From: Neonectria sp. B-13
Lineage: Eukaryota; Ascomycota; Sordariomycetes; Hypocreales; Nectriaceae
DNA length: 64,000 bases
Reading direction: 5' to 3'
Assembly (NCBI GenBank): GCA_002682825.1
Contig: NOKP01000033.1
Span: 1-64,000, forward strand
Position numbers and translations under genes: made by a program. The notes beneath the pieces are model-generated. The model was not told the origin of the DNA. It searched no databases and saw nothing but the letters and a program-made list of their open reading frames with translations. This document shows, piece by piece, positions 1 through 9,950 of the stretch; position 1 is the first letter of the stretch, and every line of letters begins with the position of its first letter.

Positions 1-1006
1 TTTTTCTCTCTGTTTTCGCTGCCCGCTTGGAATTGCACTAAGTCCCACGACACACAGTCCTGACCCTGACCCTAGAACCACCTCCGATAATGAGACTGTC
101 GAAAGATTACGCCCTCAATTTGAAAGCAAAAGGAAGGGGTAAGGGAGTCCGACATATCCCGGAGATACGTCGGGGCTCAGCTGTCCCTGATCCATGCCAT
201 ACAGAGGGCTGCAATCTTACGTGGTCTCGCACTGCAGTACTGTCTCTAGCGTCGAATTTTACTCACATGCTTGCCATGACATGATTTTATCTCATGGGTA
301 GTCAGCCTTAGGCATGGTCTTGGCCAATAAAGCCTTCTTGTGAGCCTAGAGGGACAGTTACGTCATCCCTACGGCTTCCATTTCCTACGGATGTACCACT
401 CATTGCGGAAGGTCTGGGCCTACGCACAGTGGCCCCGAATCGAGCTCTATAGCTGTGTGTCCATCCAATTAGATATAAACTGCCATATCAAGCTTTAGGC
501 ACCATAGAATCCAAACTTTAAGACGGCCTCACTCAAGTGTTGACTAGGCAGTGCTTTGTCTCGGTTGAGTCTTCACATGAACGATGTCAAGTTGCCCTAT
601 CAAATTCATCCCTTACGCCCTCGCCCTGGTTGTGGCCTCAATTTCATTGGCTAACTTACTCAGGGCTGTCTGGATATCGGCGGCCGAAAGAGCCTTGAGT
701 GTGGCGATGTGGAGGTGGAGCTTGCTTTCCCGACTGCGCCTGACTACCCCCGATACGAACGCGACGACCTAGGTCGCCAGGTTGGCGTATCGCCGTGTGC
801 GACTCTTGGCAAGGCTCACTGGGACGAATGTGGCCGAATGCAAGGAAATCAGATGACAGGCGGCTATTCGGCTGCTGCCTAGGCGTGGCTGGAAATAATT
901 GTTCCGGACATGTGCATTGTTCGCCGGCATCACGCAAATGACACATCTCAATGGAAAATGCAGCTCTCTTGCTACGTCCAGCGCGTGCTCCACCACTTGG
1001 AAAATC
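1..1006. other. no recognisable gene
   Basis: Base composition is ordinary, but all reading frames are short and none resembles a family I know. The region lies just upstream of a PNP_UDP fragment and may hold decayed upstream parts of that gene, but I could not align any stretch to the expected N-terminal or middle part. The degenerate CCCTGA/CCCTAG run near position 60 is too short to be telomeric. Confidence 0.5.
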
Positions 1007-1297
1007 CATCACGGCCTGATTGCTTCAACGAACCAGTTGATGAGTAATGCTCTGCTTCGGGATAAACTCACAGCGGGAAGGAGCGTTGTATGTTTTGAAA
1101 CGGAAGCGGTAGGGCTCATGAACCACTTTCCGTGCCTGGTTATTCGCGGCATATGCGACTACTCAGACTCTCATAAGAACGAAGAGTGGCAAGGGTATGC
1201 AGCAATGGCGGCGGCTGCGTATGCGAAGGACCTTCTCCGTCGAATTCCTCCCGAAAGGGTCGAGGCTGAGCAAAGGATCGATATTTCCTCTGGTTAG
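1007..1297 (+). pseudogene. PNP_UDP-domain (NLR-type) protein, C-terminal fragment
   Basis: The frame ending at the stop at 1297 reads as the last ~95 residues of the purine/uridine phosphorylase-like domain that heads many fungal NLR and ankyrin proteins. It includes [10 protein letters not shown], then [20 protein letters not shown] and [20 protein letters not shown], the most conserved block of that domain. In these proteins the domain is fused to NB-ARC/NACHT and repeat regions and is thought to act in non-self recognition. Here there is no start, no upstream half and no downstream nucleotide-binding domain, so it is a remnant. A separate N-terminal fragment of the same family lies on the other strand at 9080-9434; the two could be parts of one rearranged gene or of two paralogues. 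Confidence 0.75.
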
Positions 1298-1867
1298 TCG
1301 AGGTCTGTATAATCACTTACCTGCAGATAATAACTCAATACAGTGGCAGAACAAGTCGAAGGAAGACTGAACCAACGCGCGTTGCCTCCTCCCCAAGAGG
1401 ACAACTACCTCCTCTGGGAGCGACAAGTGAGAGCTAGCGAGGGGGTCTGCGACATGGCAGACTCCAAGTAATGGCTCGAAACCTCTAAGCAAATGACTAC
1501 TGTTCTGTCGCGAGGGGGGTGAAGTGCCTGTCGAGAATGGATCGCATACTTGCCATTTCAGAAACCAGAATGTGCCAACTGGTGGCGGCATCTTCCTAAC
1601 GTTGAGTTAGAACCCAATATTTGACACGCTCTCATGAATGGTTACGACTTTTTCCTTTCCGAAGCCAATGTCTCGAACCGGTCTGATTGGTAGTAGTGGG
1701 AGAGAGCTAATGATAGTGATTGGAGGAGAAGTGGAAATGGGGCGCGTTTCTCCATGTAATGCTTGAGTAGTCATCGTGCGCATCCAGATATGACTGAGCG
1801 GCTGCGATATCCCATGTGCCTTAATCTTTGGTGTATATCTTAAGCAGGCCATCAACCGGGGAGACAC
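1298..1867. other. unassigned sequence between PNP fragment and RIP block
   Basis: There are frames up to about 90 codons on both strands but no recognisable domain and no convincing splice structure. Composition changes sharply to AT-rich at about 1870. Confidence 0.4.
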
Positions 1868-4150
1868 ATACTCTCATAAATGGTTCCAGATATATATCCC
1901 TCAGCTTATTAATAGGATCAGAGATAAAAGAGTATCCTAGTATAGTCATAGAGATCCTATCTTAGATATATTAAAGATTAATATTATTAGGCTCCTAGTT
2001 ATATATTAAGTACTTATAGTAGATAGTAGCTATCTTATATACCTTATGTACTAAGCTATAGAAGTTCTCTATTATAAGCTAATATATACTATCCTAGGAA
2101 AGTATCTTATTATTATTACTTTAGTAAAAGTAATATATTAGCTCTTAGGATTACTATAAAGTATTACTATATAATAGGAGACTTAGAAACTTACTTATTA
2201 GTAATAGTATCCTATTATACATTTTCTCCTAATAGGTAGTATTAAGTGCTTTAAACTGCCTATATTATAATCTTAATAAAATACTAATATAATAATACAG
2301 AAAGTAAGATAATACTATCTTAAGAAAGACTAAGTATAAATAGTAGATTAGTCTTATTAGTACTAAGGTAAACTGAATAGATAGTAAGTATTAATTACTA
2401 CTAGGCTATAATAAGCTATATAAATCATTAGAATATACTAATATAGTTAAACTTACTATTCTATCCTTAAACTCCTTAATAACTATATAATAGTATAAGG
2501 AAAGTATAGTATTAATAGCTAAATTATTATACTTAAGCTTAGGGCTATTTATAGATAAGTGCATAGATAATATAGCATTAGAATTATTATTATTATTATC
2601 TATTGCAGTTTTACCCTTTATATTATTTCTACCATCTTTATCTCCTTTCTTATCTTCTTCTACCTTACTCTTATTACTTTTATAATCAGTTTTACTATAT
2701 AACTAATCTATAGTAAATAGGCTTATAGAATTTTCCTCCTCCTTCTAGATAAGATCTAACTAGAGTTAGCTTAAGACCTCCCATTATAATCTAAATAGTA
2801 TTCATCTTATAATCACTCTTATTATCTATAGTAATAATTAGAATATTTAAAGCTAAAAGTAAAAATAATATTTTATCTCTTTTCTATATACTTACTCTAA
2901 AGTTAACCTTAATACTAGCTTAAAAGGCAATTTATAAGAATAATCTAGAAATTTCCTATAAAGCTATCTTTATAAATATACATTAATATATCTAGCTATT
3001 TTACTATATTAATTAAAAAGGTAATTAAGTGCTACTAAGATTATAATAAGTTTATACTTATCTTTAGCTAGACTATATAGTATTTCCCTATTATAAACTC
3101 CTAGCTAGTAAGCTTGATTAGCTATATAGGGTAACTACATTAGAGATATAAGAATATTATAATATACTTTGCTAAAAGTTTCCTTCTAGCTAATATATTA
3201 TATTTAGTTTATTAATAAGACTAATAAAGTAAGTATACTAAGGTTAATTAATCTTTACTTACCTAACTACTTATCTAAATGCTTATATTCTTCCATAAGT
3301 AGCTATTAAGTAAATATCTTAATAATATTAGGACTAGCTTATAGAAAAGCCTTTCTAGATAAAAATATTAAGCTTAGACTCTTATTATTAATAATAATCT
3401 ATAATTATTAGACATTCTTAGCTATCTAACTTTAGAAAAAAAGCCCTTCCTAGATATAGTCTTAGAGCTAATAGTACTTCTATCTAATAGTAAGTTTAAT
3501 CTTATCTTTATATTTAGTCTTTATATATATAATAAGTACTTTATTACTTATTAAATATAGACTATAATACTTATAAACTAAGCTATACTAGATTGCTAAG
3601 TATAGATAAAGCTTAGATCTATTAGGTTATAAGGGGAGGCTCTTTAGATCTAGTAAGCTTAGAAAGCAAATAAGAGCTTTAAGGCTATAATAAGTATATT
3701 TACTTATATTATACTTATTACTTAAGTATTATAGTATATACTTAGGGTAAATAGTAAAATAGCATTCTTTATAGATAATAGTAGGCTCTAACTAATTATA
3801 GACTAAACTAAGCCTATTGAGTTTCTAGGTATAACTCTATAATAGTATAATTATACTTTTTACTAAAGATATAAAATCAAATATACTTAAGTTATAATAA
3901 TATTTCCTATCTAATTATTATAGAATAGTAGTATAATAAGTTCTCTTTGATCTATATGCTCTAAGGGGATAGGGAGGCTATTGATTAAAAGGAGCTCTAT
4001 AAGGATGGTATAGGCCCTCTGGAAGAGAAGTGCAGTGCGTTTTACGTTCAAGGTAAACATACTAAAAGTAGAAGTGCAGTACGTTTCCCAGGCTAAGACC
4101 AGGGGTAGAGATGTACGAATGATGATTGGTTTAAAAAGGGAAGTGTGGCG
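1868..4150. repeat. RIP-mutated AT-rich block (transposon relic)
   Basis: This stretch is almost entirely A/T, extremely rich in TpA, with stop codons in every frame and no ORF over 60 codons until its right edge. That is the typical end state of repeat-induced point mutation of a transposable element. I could not identify the original element with confidence. The right border is abrupt, about 30 bp before the end of the Cys-rich membrane protein gene. Confidence 0.8.
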
Positions 4151-4180
4151 CACTTCTGCCGTGCATGCTTGAGTAGTAGG

Positions 4181-5298
4181 CTATGAATCCAGTACCTGCT
4201 GAGGACGCTCAGGGCACTGGGGATCCTGGGTATACTGGGCATATTGGGGCTGCTGAGGGTAATAGGGATGATGATGATATGGGAAATGCTGAGGAAACTG
4301 GGTTTGCTCGATTATTGCTTCCCCAGCAATCTCCGGACTTTCAGGTCGGGGATGCGATGCTCTCAGTCTCGGTTCCATCCAACATCCGAAGACCCTGTTA
4401 CGTATCCTTCATCAGTAAAGAGTTTAGGCTTGGGAATATGGGATGGAAAACTCACGCAAAGAAAATAAGGAGCAAGAGCCCAAACACTCCGGATCCTACC
4501 CCAGCGCCGATTCGCTGCTTTTTGTTTAGATCTGGACGAGAAAGATGGTTACTTCAGATATCTTCATCGGGGAGTATCTCTAGCAGTCGACGACCTACTA
4601 GATTCTTGCCCATCTAGCGGATCTGGCCAATCTGACGACTCTGGCAAACTTGACGACTCTGGCGGATCTGGCGAAGATGATACGGTTACGGTAGGTGCTG
4701 CACTAGAATACGCGGTCGTATTAATCGTGCTGTATGTCACCGTCACGGTTGTGGAAGACTCGGCGCAGGCGTAGGCTTGCGCGGAGTAGGCCGGCCATGT
4801 GAAGGTCACGCAGGCGGGACTCTGGCTCCCCGTGCTGTGCAAATATTCACGTTAGCGACTCGTTGGTGAGTTGAATAAAAGGAAGTATGTTTACCACTCT
4901 AGGGTCAGGCCGTCAACTGCGGAGCCTTCTTCGATACAGGTCGTTGGGAGGGCGCAGCCTCCTGCGCTGCAGCATCCGAGGTAGGCGTTGTCGCGGCCGA
5001 AGACGACGAGGAAGCCGCACGAGCCCGTGTCGCATGTCACGGGCTCTCCTGAGAAATTGTGAGTGCTCTGGACCAGAAGAAAGGGCTATGGACGCGGTCA
5101 CATACCATCTACATATCCGCATGTATCCCAGGATGCTGCCTGACGTTTCAGGATGTTGTCTGGATTGGGTCCCGCTGTTGGAGCGGGCAAGGTGAACGGT
5201 GCTGTCAATGGTTGTGCAGTTGTCTGCTGAGGTGCAAATGAAGTCCCTACCCTCACGCAGAGACCTAAGATAAGACCGACGAAGTCGTGATATCTCAT
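4181..5298 (-). CDS. secreted-type Cys-rich single-pass membrane protein, five exons
   Basis: Reconstructed exons on the minus strand are 5298-5106, 5048-4895, 4834-4599, 4531-4456 and 4394-4181 (290 aa), all with GT-AG introns of 58-67 nt and consistent phases. The protein starts with a signal peptide (MRYHDFVGLILGLCVRV). A Cys-rich ectodomain follows with the pattern TCGYVDG, VTCDTGSC, YLGCCSAGGCALPTTC and PACVTFTWPAY. Next come a Ser/Thr/Pro-rich stalk, one membrane helix in exon 4 (about residues 201-218, GAGVGSGVFGLLLLIFF) and a His/Pro/Gln-rich cytoplasmic tail rich in YPQQPQYAQY-like repeats. This layout is common in fungal cell-surface proteins of unknown function; I infer a wall-sensing or adhesive role at most. 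Its isolation between a RIP block and an unrelated gene gives no functional context. ORFs on the plus strand here are shadows. Confidence 0.8.
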
Positions 5299-5709
5299 GG
5301 TTGTCGAGATGAGGACTGCTTAGAAGAAGAAACTGTAGAAGAGAGCATCCTCATGGCTCAATGCAATCTTCACGCGTACGAGCCTCAAGATGATCACGTG
5401 GCTCATTCAATACCGCTAAGAATCACATATGGCTCATAGTGGCAGGGTGCCGGCGCCACTCAATAGTGTCTTGATGGTTAGTCGAGGATGGTGTGTAGAA
5501 CAGTCTCGCCTGCGGATGTGGCTGCGCTGAACCAACCACAATGGCAGCTAGACAAGCCTCCGCTAGCGAGCTGAACAACCATTTCGTCGGGGTCACGGAT
5601 GATTCCGTTTTCCATTTAGTAGGGGGAAGAATATTTTTCTTACAGAGGATTGATTCTTTTCTAGATCATAGTTATTCTCCTCCGTTTTGTTTGGTTGAGA
5701 GTTTTGACA
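5299..5709. other. intergenic region, divergent promoters
   Basis: This 411-bp region separates two divergently transcribed genes (Cys-rich membrane protein to the left, multi-pass membrane protein to the right) and so should hold both promoters. I see no clear TATA box or palindrome. Confidence 0.4.
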
Positions 5710-6921
5710 ATGTCGGTGCCCATCAGCTTTTTTTTACGATCTGCTTCACCTGTAGCCAAGGAGCCGACATGTTCGCGGTTGGATACTCTAGACGACTTTA
5801 CCAACTATATCACGACTCTTAACAGCGAGACGGGGTTTGATGCGACGCTGCTCCAAGAGTGTAAAGTCCAGATATGCAATGCCGTCTATGGAATTGGCAA
5901 TCCTGACATATCTGGAATTGGCGTTTGTTTCCCCTTCTCTCTTATTCTTATTGACTATCAGGATGATACTAACACAGCATAGGTCGCGGCTGGCTACATC
6001 CTCGAGACAGCCTTGAGCCTACTCCTGACTCTGGCTGTCATCTCTCTTAGACAACAGACTAGCCCGCATGGACGCGAAGCTCGTGGGATCTTCACCTCCG
6101 GCTTACGAGCCTTCTTCGACTCTGCAGCGTACTTCGCCCTCGCCAATCAGTTCGCCACCATCGCCGTACTCGTACGCAAGGACTACGGCCTCAGCACCGC
6201 GGAGCTCGGCGCCCTTGAAGCGCAGGTCGCCCAGGCCCTCGCGGTCGTGAGCCTACTGCCGCTTCTGTACCCAGCTGCACTCCTTGAGATGCCCAACGCG
6301 CGACATAATGAACGACTGCTGCTCCTGAGCGTGACGGTAGCGCTATCGTTCTATCCTTTCTTATCGAGATGTCTCCATTCATTTGGAGAGGTAATGATTG
6401 GGGATAGTGAGGGGGCGGTGGTGTCGACGGAAAAGTGGAGCGAGATCGAGAGAATGTGCTTTACGGATGGACTGGATAGATTGCGGGAGAATCTGACGTA
6501 TAAGGCCCTTCCAGGGTTGGAGTTGGCGGCGAGTTTAGTGACATACCTGTTTACCTTCTGGCTCCTGGGGAGCCTTCCAAGCGGGCGGTACCATCCCAGT
6601 AGCGAGGACGGGGAGATCGGAGGGGATGGGAAGCGATGGAAGATTCAGTTCGCTCGGGAGCAAGTGAACAAATGGTTTAGTGAGCGCTCAGTCTTTGCGG
6701 CAGTGCCTCTCCTAGTGATAGTGGGCTTGACAGCGCCGTTGCTATGGGTGATATTCCATCTAAGGGAATTGCAGAAGGAGCTGGCAGAGAGTACGGACAT
6801 GACTTATGGAGGAAATGGATGGGGATTTGGGCAGATTGTGTCGATTGTGTTGTTTTTGCCAGTTGGTGTTAAAATGCTATATCAATGGAGGTTTAGGCTG
6901 GGATTTAAGTTAGAGGATTAA
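5710..6921 (+). CDS. multi-pass membrane protein, conserved fungal hypothetical
   Basis: Exons are 5710-5922 and 5983-6921 (383 aa). The 60-nt intron has a canonical TACTAAC branch site shortly before its AG, and splicing joins PDISGIG to VAAGYILETA in frame. The chosen start is the first ATG in this frame. After a short N-terminal region with several Cys (TCSRLDTLDD, CKVQICNAVYG) the protein has about six hydrophobic segments: ALSLLLTLAVISL, an AYFALANQFATIAVLV helix, VSLLPLLYPAALL, LLLLSVTVALSFYPFL, LVTYLFTFWLLG and a C-terminal pair. Proteins with the NPDISGIG motif followed by several helices recur in Eurotiales and have no assigned function as far as I know. It stops about 40 bp before a transposon relic. 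Transporter or receptor activity would be a guess. Confidence 0.75.
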
Positions 6922-6957
6922 GCTATAACGTACATGATAAGCGAGTGCAATAGACAA

Positions 6958-7292
6958 GCGAGTGCAATAAAAATCCCTCAATCTCTCCTCTTTTCATCTA
7001 ATCATCTATTTCTCAACTAATAAATATGTCACAATTAAATAAAGAGGCAAATATCCTTCTTGCCAATTCAAGCCCTTCAAAAGAACCCAAAATTAAGTCT
7101 CTAACGCGCCACAAGTATCTACTAAGTCCATCATTATACCTTATATCGCCGACAGAATGGCATTCAATCTTGACACGATACTATCCCCAAATCACGCAAA
7201 CTATCTGATCTAGTAGAATAGATCATTATTCAGTTCATTCTTGACCTAGATTCGTAAGGATTCCCCCCGCGACTGTATGGTGTTGAAGATAT
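6958..7292 (+). pseudogene. pogo/Fot1-type transposon 5' end and transposase start, decayed
   Basis: The plus strand reads GAGTGCAATAAAAATCCCTC, like a pogo-family terminal repeat, then a decayed copy of the transposase start at 7026 (MSQLNKEANILLA...). It aligns base by base with the better preserved minus-strand copy at 7504-7975 until 7292, where the copia-type LTR at 7293 interrupts it. Several stops and small deletions show it is dead. Confidence 0.7.
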
Positions 7293-7503
7293 TGTTAGAT
7301 TGGATTATGTACACATTATCTCCAGGGTGGTTAGGTGACCACCTTGGTGGTCAACAGACAGCTCGCCTAACCCTTGCCGGCTGTAGCCCGAACAGGAAGG
7401 CGGTCAAGGAAAGGAGATATCCCCTGAACACTACAGAGATAGCCTAGGGAGACAAGAACATAGACAATACAAGTCATCTGAGTGCCACGCTAGTTTTCTG
7501 ACA
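7293..7503 (+). repeat. solo copia-type LTR, forward
   Basis: This 211-bp unit begins TGTTAGATTGG and ends TTTTCTGACA. It matches the two 209-bp LTRs of the copia element at 15643-22230 along its whole length and is much less RIP-mutated. It sits inside a pogo transposase sequence; the flanking 5-mers GATAT and GATCT agree at four of five bases, so a target duplication is possible but unproven. Confidence 0.85.
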
Positions 7504-7975
7504 GATCTTCGCACTTGGCTCTCTGGTAGTCGTATTTACGGGAAAAAAACGCGTCTTGAGCCCTTCGTGTCGCTTGACGAAGTTAGAAGCCCAGCGCTTG
7601 CCAACGGGTAGTGCATCGCGGTCAGCGAGCAATCGGTTAGCCATTTCTTCAACAGCGCGCAGCCGGGGAGGGAATCCTCGCAAATTTAGGTCGAGAATAA
7701 ACTGAATAATGATCTGTTCCTCTAGATCAGATAGTCGACGCGATTGGGGAATCCAATCGCGTCGGGATTGAATGCCCTGCTGCCGGCGCCATAGCATCAT
7801 ACGACCAACTTTATAGATCTCTGCAGCGCGTCGGAGCTTTAATTCTGGGTTATTCTGAAGGGCCTGAAGGGCAAGAAGGATTCTAGCCTCAGTATTTGGG
7901 TCTGACATATTTTGTGGTTAAGAATCAATTGATCAAATAGAGATGATGTAGGTTGAGGGATTTTTTGTCACGCAA
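7504..7975 (-). pseudogene. pogo/Fot1-type transposase, N-terminal DNA-binding part only
   Basis: From ATG at 7908 on the minus strand the frame encodes a psq-type helix-turn-helix (LRRAAEIYKVGRMMLWRR) and a CENP-B/Tc5-like helix-turn-helix (SRRLSDLEEQIIIQFILDL, RGFPPRLRAVEEMANRLL, KRWASNFVKRH). This is the DNA-binding half of pogo/Fot1 transposases. The DDE catalytic half is absent: the frame runs into the forward LTR at 7503 after about 135 codons and ends at 7474. The element's own terminal repeat lies just upstream (7950-7975). A DDE-domain C-terminal fragment of the same superfamily lies at 8470. Confidence 0.8.
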
Positions 7976-7980
7976 GCTTG

Positions 7981-8191
7981 TGTCAGAAAACTAGTGTGGC
8001 ACTCAGATGACTTGTATTGTCTATGTTCTTATCTCCCTAGGCTATCTCTGTAGTGTTCAGGGGATATCTCCTTTCCTTGACCGCCTTCCTGTTCGGGCTA
8101 CAGCCGGCAAGGGTTAGGCGAGCTGTCTGTTGACCACCAAGGTGGTCACCTGACCACCCTGGAGATAATGTGTACATAATCCAATCTAACA
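7981..8191 (-). repeat. solo copia-type LTR, reverse
   Basis: This is a 211-bp reverse copy of the LTR at 7293-7503, starting TGTCAGAAAA and ending ATCTAACA on the plus strand. With the forward copy it forms an inverted pair around the transposase relic. No target duplication is visible. Confidence 0.85.
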
Positions 8192-8200
8192 GAATCAAGG

Positions 8201-8443
8201 TGTTGATAGCTAAGGAGCTTAAGGCTCTTGTCTAATGTGCTAATGAATGTGGTTATATACTATGGTAATTGTGTGGGCTCACTGGGTAACAGTGAGTCTG
8301 TTGTTGTGGCTCATCGTGATGGAGTGAGCCGTATGGTCTGGCTCACATAGTCAGGGTGAGTTCGGGAATACGGATATCGTAAAAAGTGGGTACGTCATGG
8401 TTCTGCCGGTTGTGACCGCCTGGTCTCAACCTGGGCCGTGACA
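8201..8443 (+). repeat. TGT...ACA dispersed repeat (LTR-like), copy 1
   Basis: The unit starts TGTTGATAGCTAAGGAGC and ends CCGTGACA, the TG...CA form expected of an LTR. The first ~140 bp recur at 8939-9079 and the last ~70 bp recur at 22325-22393. Homology with the third copy continues a few bases past the ACA, so the right border is uncertain. Confidence 0.6.
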
Positions 8444-8469
8444 CAGAAAGTGTAGTCTCAAAGCTTGAT

Positions 8470-8826
8470 GTGCAGCTACGGACTCCAACGCCGGTTGAGG
8501 AGGAGGCTAGCCACCTTACCCCTTGGGTTTTAAAGACCCCAAAGATAGTACTTGAGGCTAGATCTCAGTCTGAATACCTTGAGAGACGAATCAGAAGGCA
8601 TCAAAGTAGCTCCCCAGAGTCAATTCTAGAAGCATTGAAGTCTCTTTCTAAAGGTACAAAGGCAGTCTTACATGAGAATGCCTTATTGAGGGCTGAGGTC
8701 CAAGACCTTCGACAGGCAAATGAGATACTAAGCCGCCGCCGTAGGGCAAAAAGGACCCGCCTGCAGAAAATAGGGGTAATGATAGTAGAGGAAGGTGTGA
8801 CGGTCGGGTCTAACCTATGGGTATAG
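8470..8826 (+). pseudogene. pogo/Fot1-type transposase, C-terminal fragment
   Basis: The frame holds the C-terminal signature of fungal pogo-like DDE transposases: PWVLKTPK, then RRIRRHQSSSPESI, ALKSLSKGTKAVLHENALL, a coiled-coil segment (RAEVQDLRQANEILSRRR) and RAKRTRLQKIG. There is no catalytic core upstream, because the frame starts just after the LTR-like repeat. It ends in a stop at 8826, about the natural C-terminus. It lies between two copies of the TGTTGATAGC repeat. Confidence 0.75.
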
Positions 8827-8938
8827 GGTAGGTCCAAGGCGTGTGGTTTGATGATCGAGTGGATCAGGACGTTGTAGTGAGCAATGTAGGTCACGATGGT
8901 AATGTGCAAAGGTAAGTTATTGTGTAACCAAGTTGTGA

Positions 8939-9079
8939 TGTTGATAGCTAAGGAGCGTAAGGCTCTTGTCTAATGTGCTAAATGAATGTGTTTATATACT
9001 ATGGTAATTGCATGGGCTCACCAGGTGATGGTGAGTCCGTTGTCGTTGCTCATCGTGATGGAGTGAGCCGTATGGTCTG
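8939..9079 (+). repeat. TGTTGATAGC dispersed repeat, copy 2 (3'-truncated)
   Basis: About 140 bp match the first part of the repeat at 8201 with ~90% identity. The match stops abruptly at GTATGGTCTG, where sequence of the PNP_UDP fragment begins. The two copies are direct repeats around the transposase C-terminal fragment. Confidence 0.65.
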
Positions 9080-9434
9080 TGGCGGCCGAGGTGGCGCCAT
9101 ACACCCCCGCAGGTAGGCTGGCAATGACCACATTGTGATTTTGGATCTGGCCCAAGATATAGTTGTTGTGATCGGACGGAACCTGCTCGGCTAGGTTTTG
9201 ATGGATCTGGTCGAGCAACGCTTTTGCCGCGGCCATTTCGGACGGGAGCGCGCACACCCAGTCCACTGTGTACTCATCTCTTGCGACGGCTCGGGTGTCG
9301 GTGCCGGCGACGGCGCTCAGTTTGTGACCATCCGCGAATGGTGAGGTGGTGTCTGAAGTGTTCAGGGTGTGTCGAACTTCAGCGTCGATGGCTTGGAAAT
9401 CAGACTGGGATGTCGAAGGCCGTGAGAAAATCAA
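9080..9434 (-). pseudogene. PNP_UDP-domain (NLR-type) protein, N-terminal fragment
   Basis: On the minus strand the frame reads YTVDWVCALPSEMAAAKALL, then DHNNYILGQIQNHNVVIASL and PAGVYGATSAAT. This is the start of the phosphorylase-like domain of fungal NLR/ankyrin proteins. It is cut at residue ~118 by the TGTTGATAGC repeat, just where VARDL... would be expected, and there is no ATG in frame at its 5' side. It is therefore a broken gene. It is the same family as the C-terminal fragment at 1007-1297 but on the opposite strand. Confidence 0.8.
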
Positions 9435-9810
9435 TGTAATTTCTCCAAAAAGATCAAACCTTTTGAGACGGCGCTGAGCTTTAGTTCATCGATGACCCTT
9501 ATCCGCATCGAGTGGTGCAGAAATATTTTTGTACGAAATCAAGGCGGCCAATAAATTCGTCGAATCCGATCCAGTGAGGGTCAGAGTCTTATCAGCAAAC
9601 GGTCCTCTTAAGGCTTTTCCTTGAAACATACGGACATGCAGACCTGGCGTCAATTCATTTGCAAAAGCCGCAGGGCAAACGAGTTTTTCGTTGCTTATTC
9701 CAAGAGGTCAGTGCTGATGCGGGGATACGTGTGAGTGGGGAATGTTGGATGTCAGCCTAATGACTTTCACAGGTCGCCGATGAGTGGCTGCATAATGCCT
9801 ACAACTTCTA
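9435..9810. other. unassigned sequence
   Basis: Ordinary composition, short frames only, no recognisable domain. Confidence 0.4.
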
Positions 9811-9950
9811 CTAGGCAGATGAGGTGCTGATTACCTGGTAGATGCTTTCTTTTGCAGAGCCACCTTCACACAAAATGCGCAAATAATCTTGCGCAGATAA
9901 AAGCGTTGGCGGATGGTCAGTCCCAAGGATGTCACCGCTGTGGACTGGGG
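9811..9950 (-). pseudogene. kinesin-light-chain-like TPR fragment
   Basis: The end of a 165-codon minus-strand frame reads ILGTDHPPTLLSAQDYLRIL followed by CEGGSAKESIY. This matches one tetratricopeptide unit of the type found at the C-terminus of fungal NLRs (consensus LG..HP.TL.S...LA......G...EAE..Y). The upstream part of the frame has no such repeats and looks non-coding. With the PNP_UDP fragments it suggests one or more dismantled NLR genes. Confidence 0.45.

Noticed and set aside
58..80. Telomeric repeat at the window start
   Set aside because: Only two to three degenerate CCCTRA units; no array.
4183..4617. 144-codon plus-strand ORF
   Set aside because: It overlaps exons 3-5 of the spliced minus-strand gene, whose motifs and splice sites are convincing.
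7293..8191. Single transposon with 211-bp terminal inverted repeats
   Set aside because: The same 211-bp unit acts as a direct LTR in the copia element and occurs alone at 27329, so it is an LTR; the inverted pair is better seen as a composite.
8996..9255. Minus-strand ORF overlapping the PNP fragment
   Set aside because: Out of frame with the recognisable phosphorylase-like domain.
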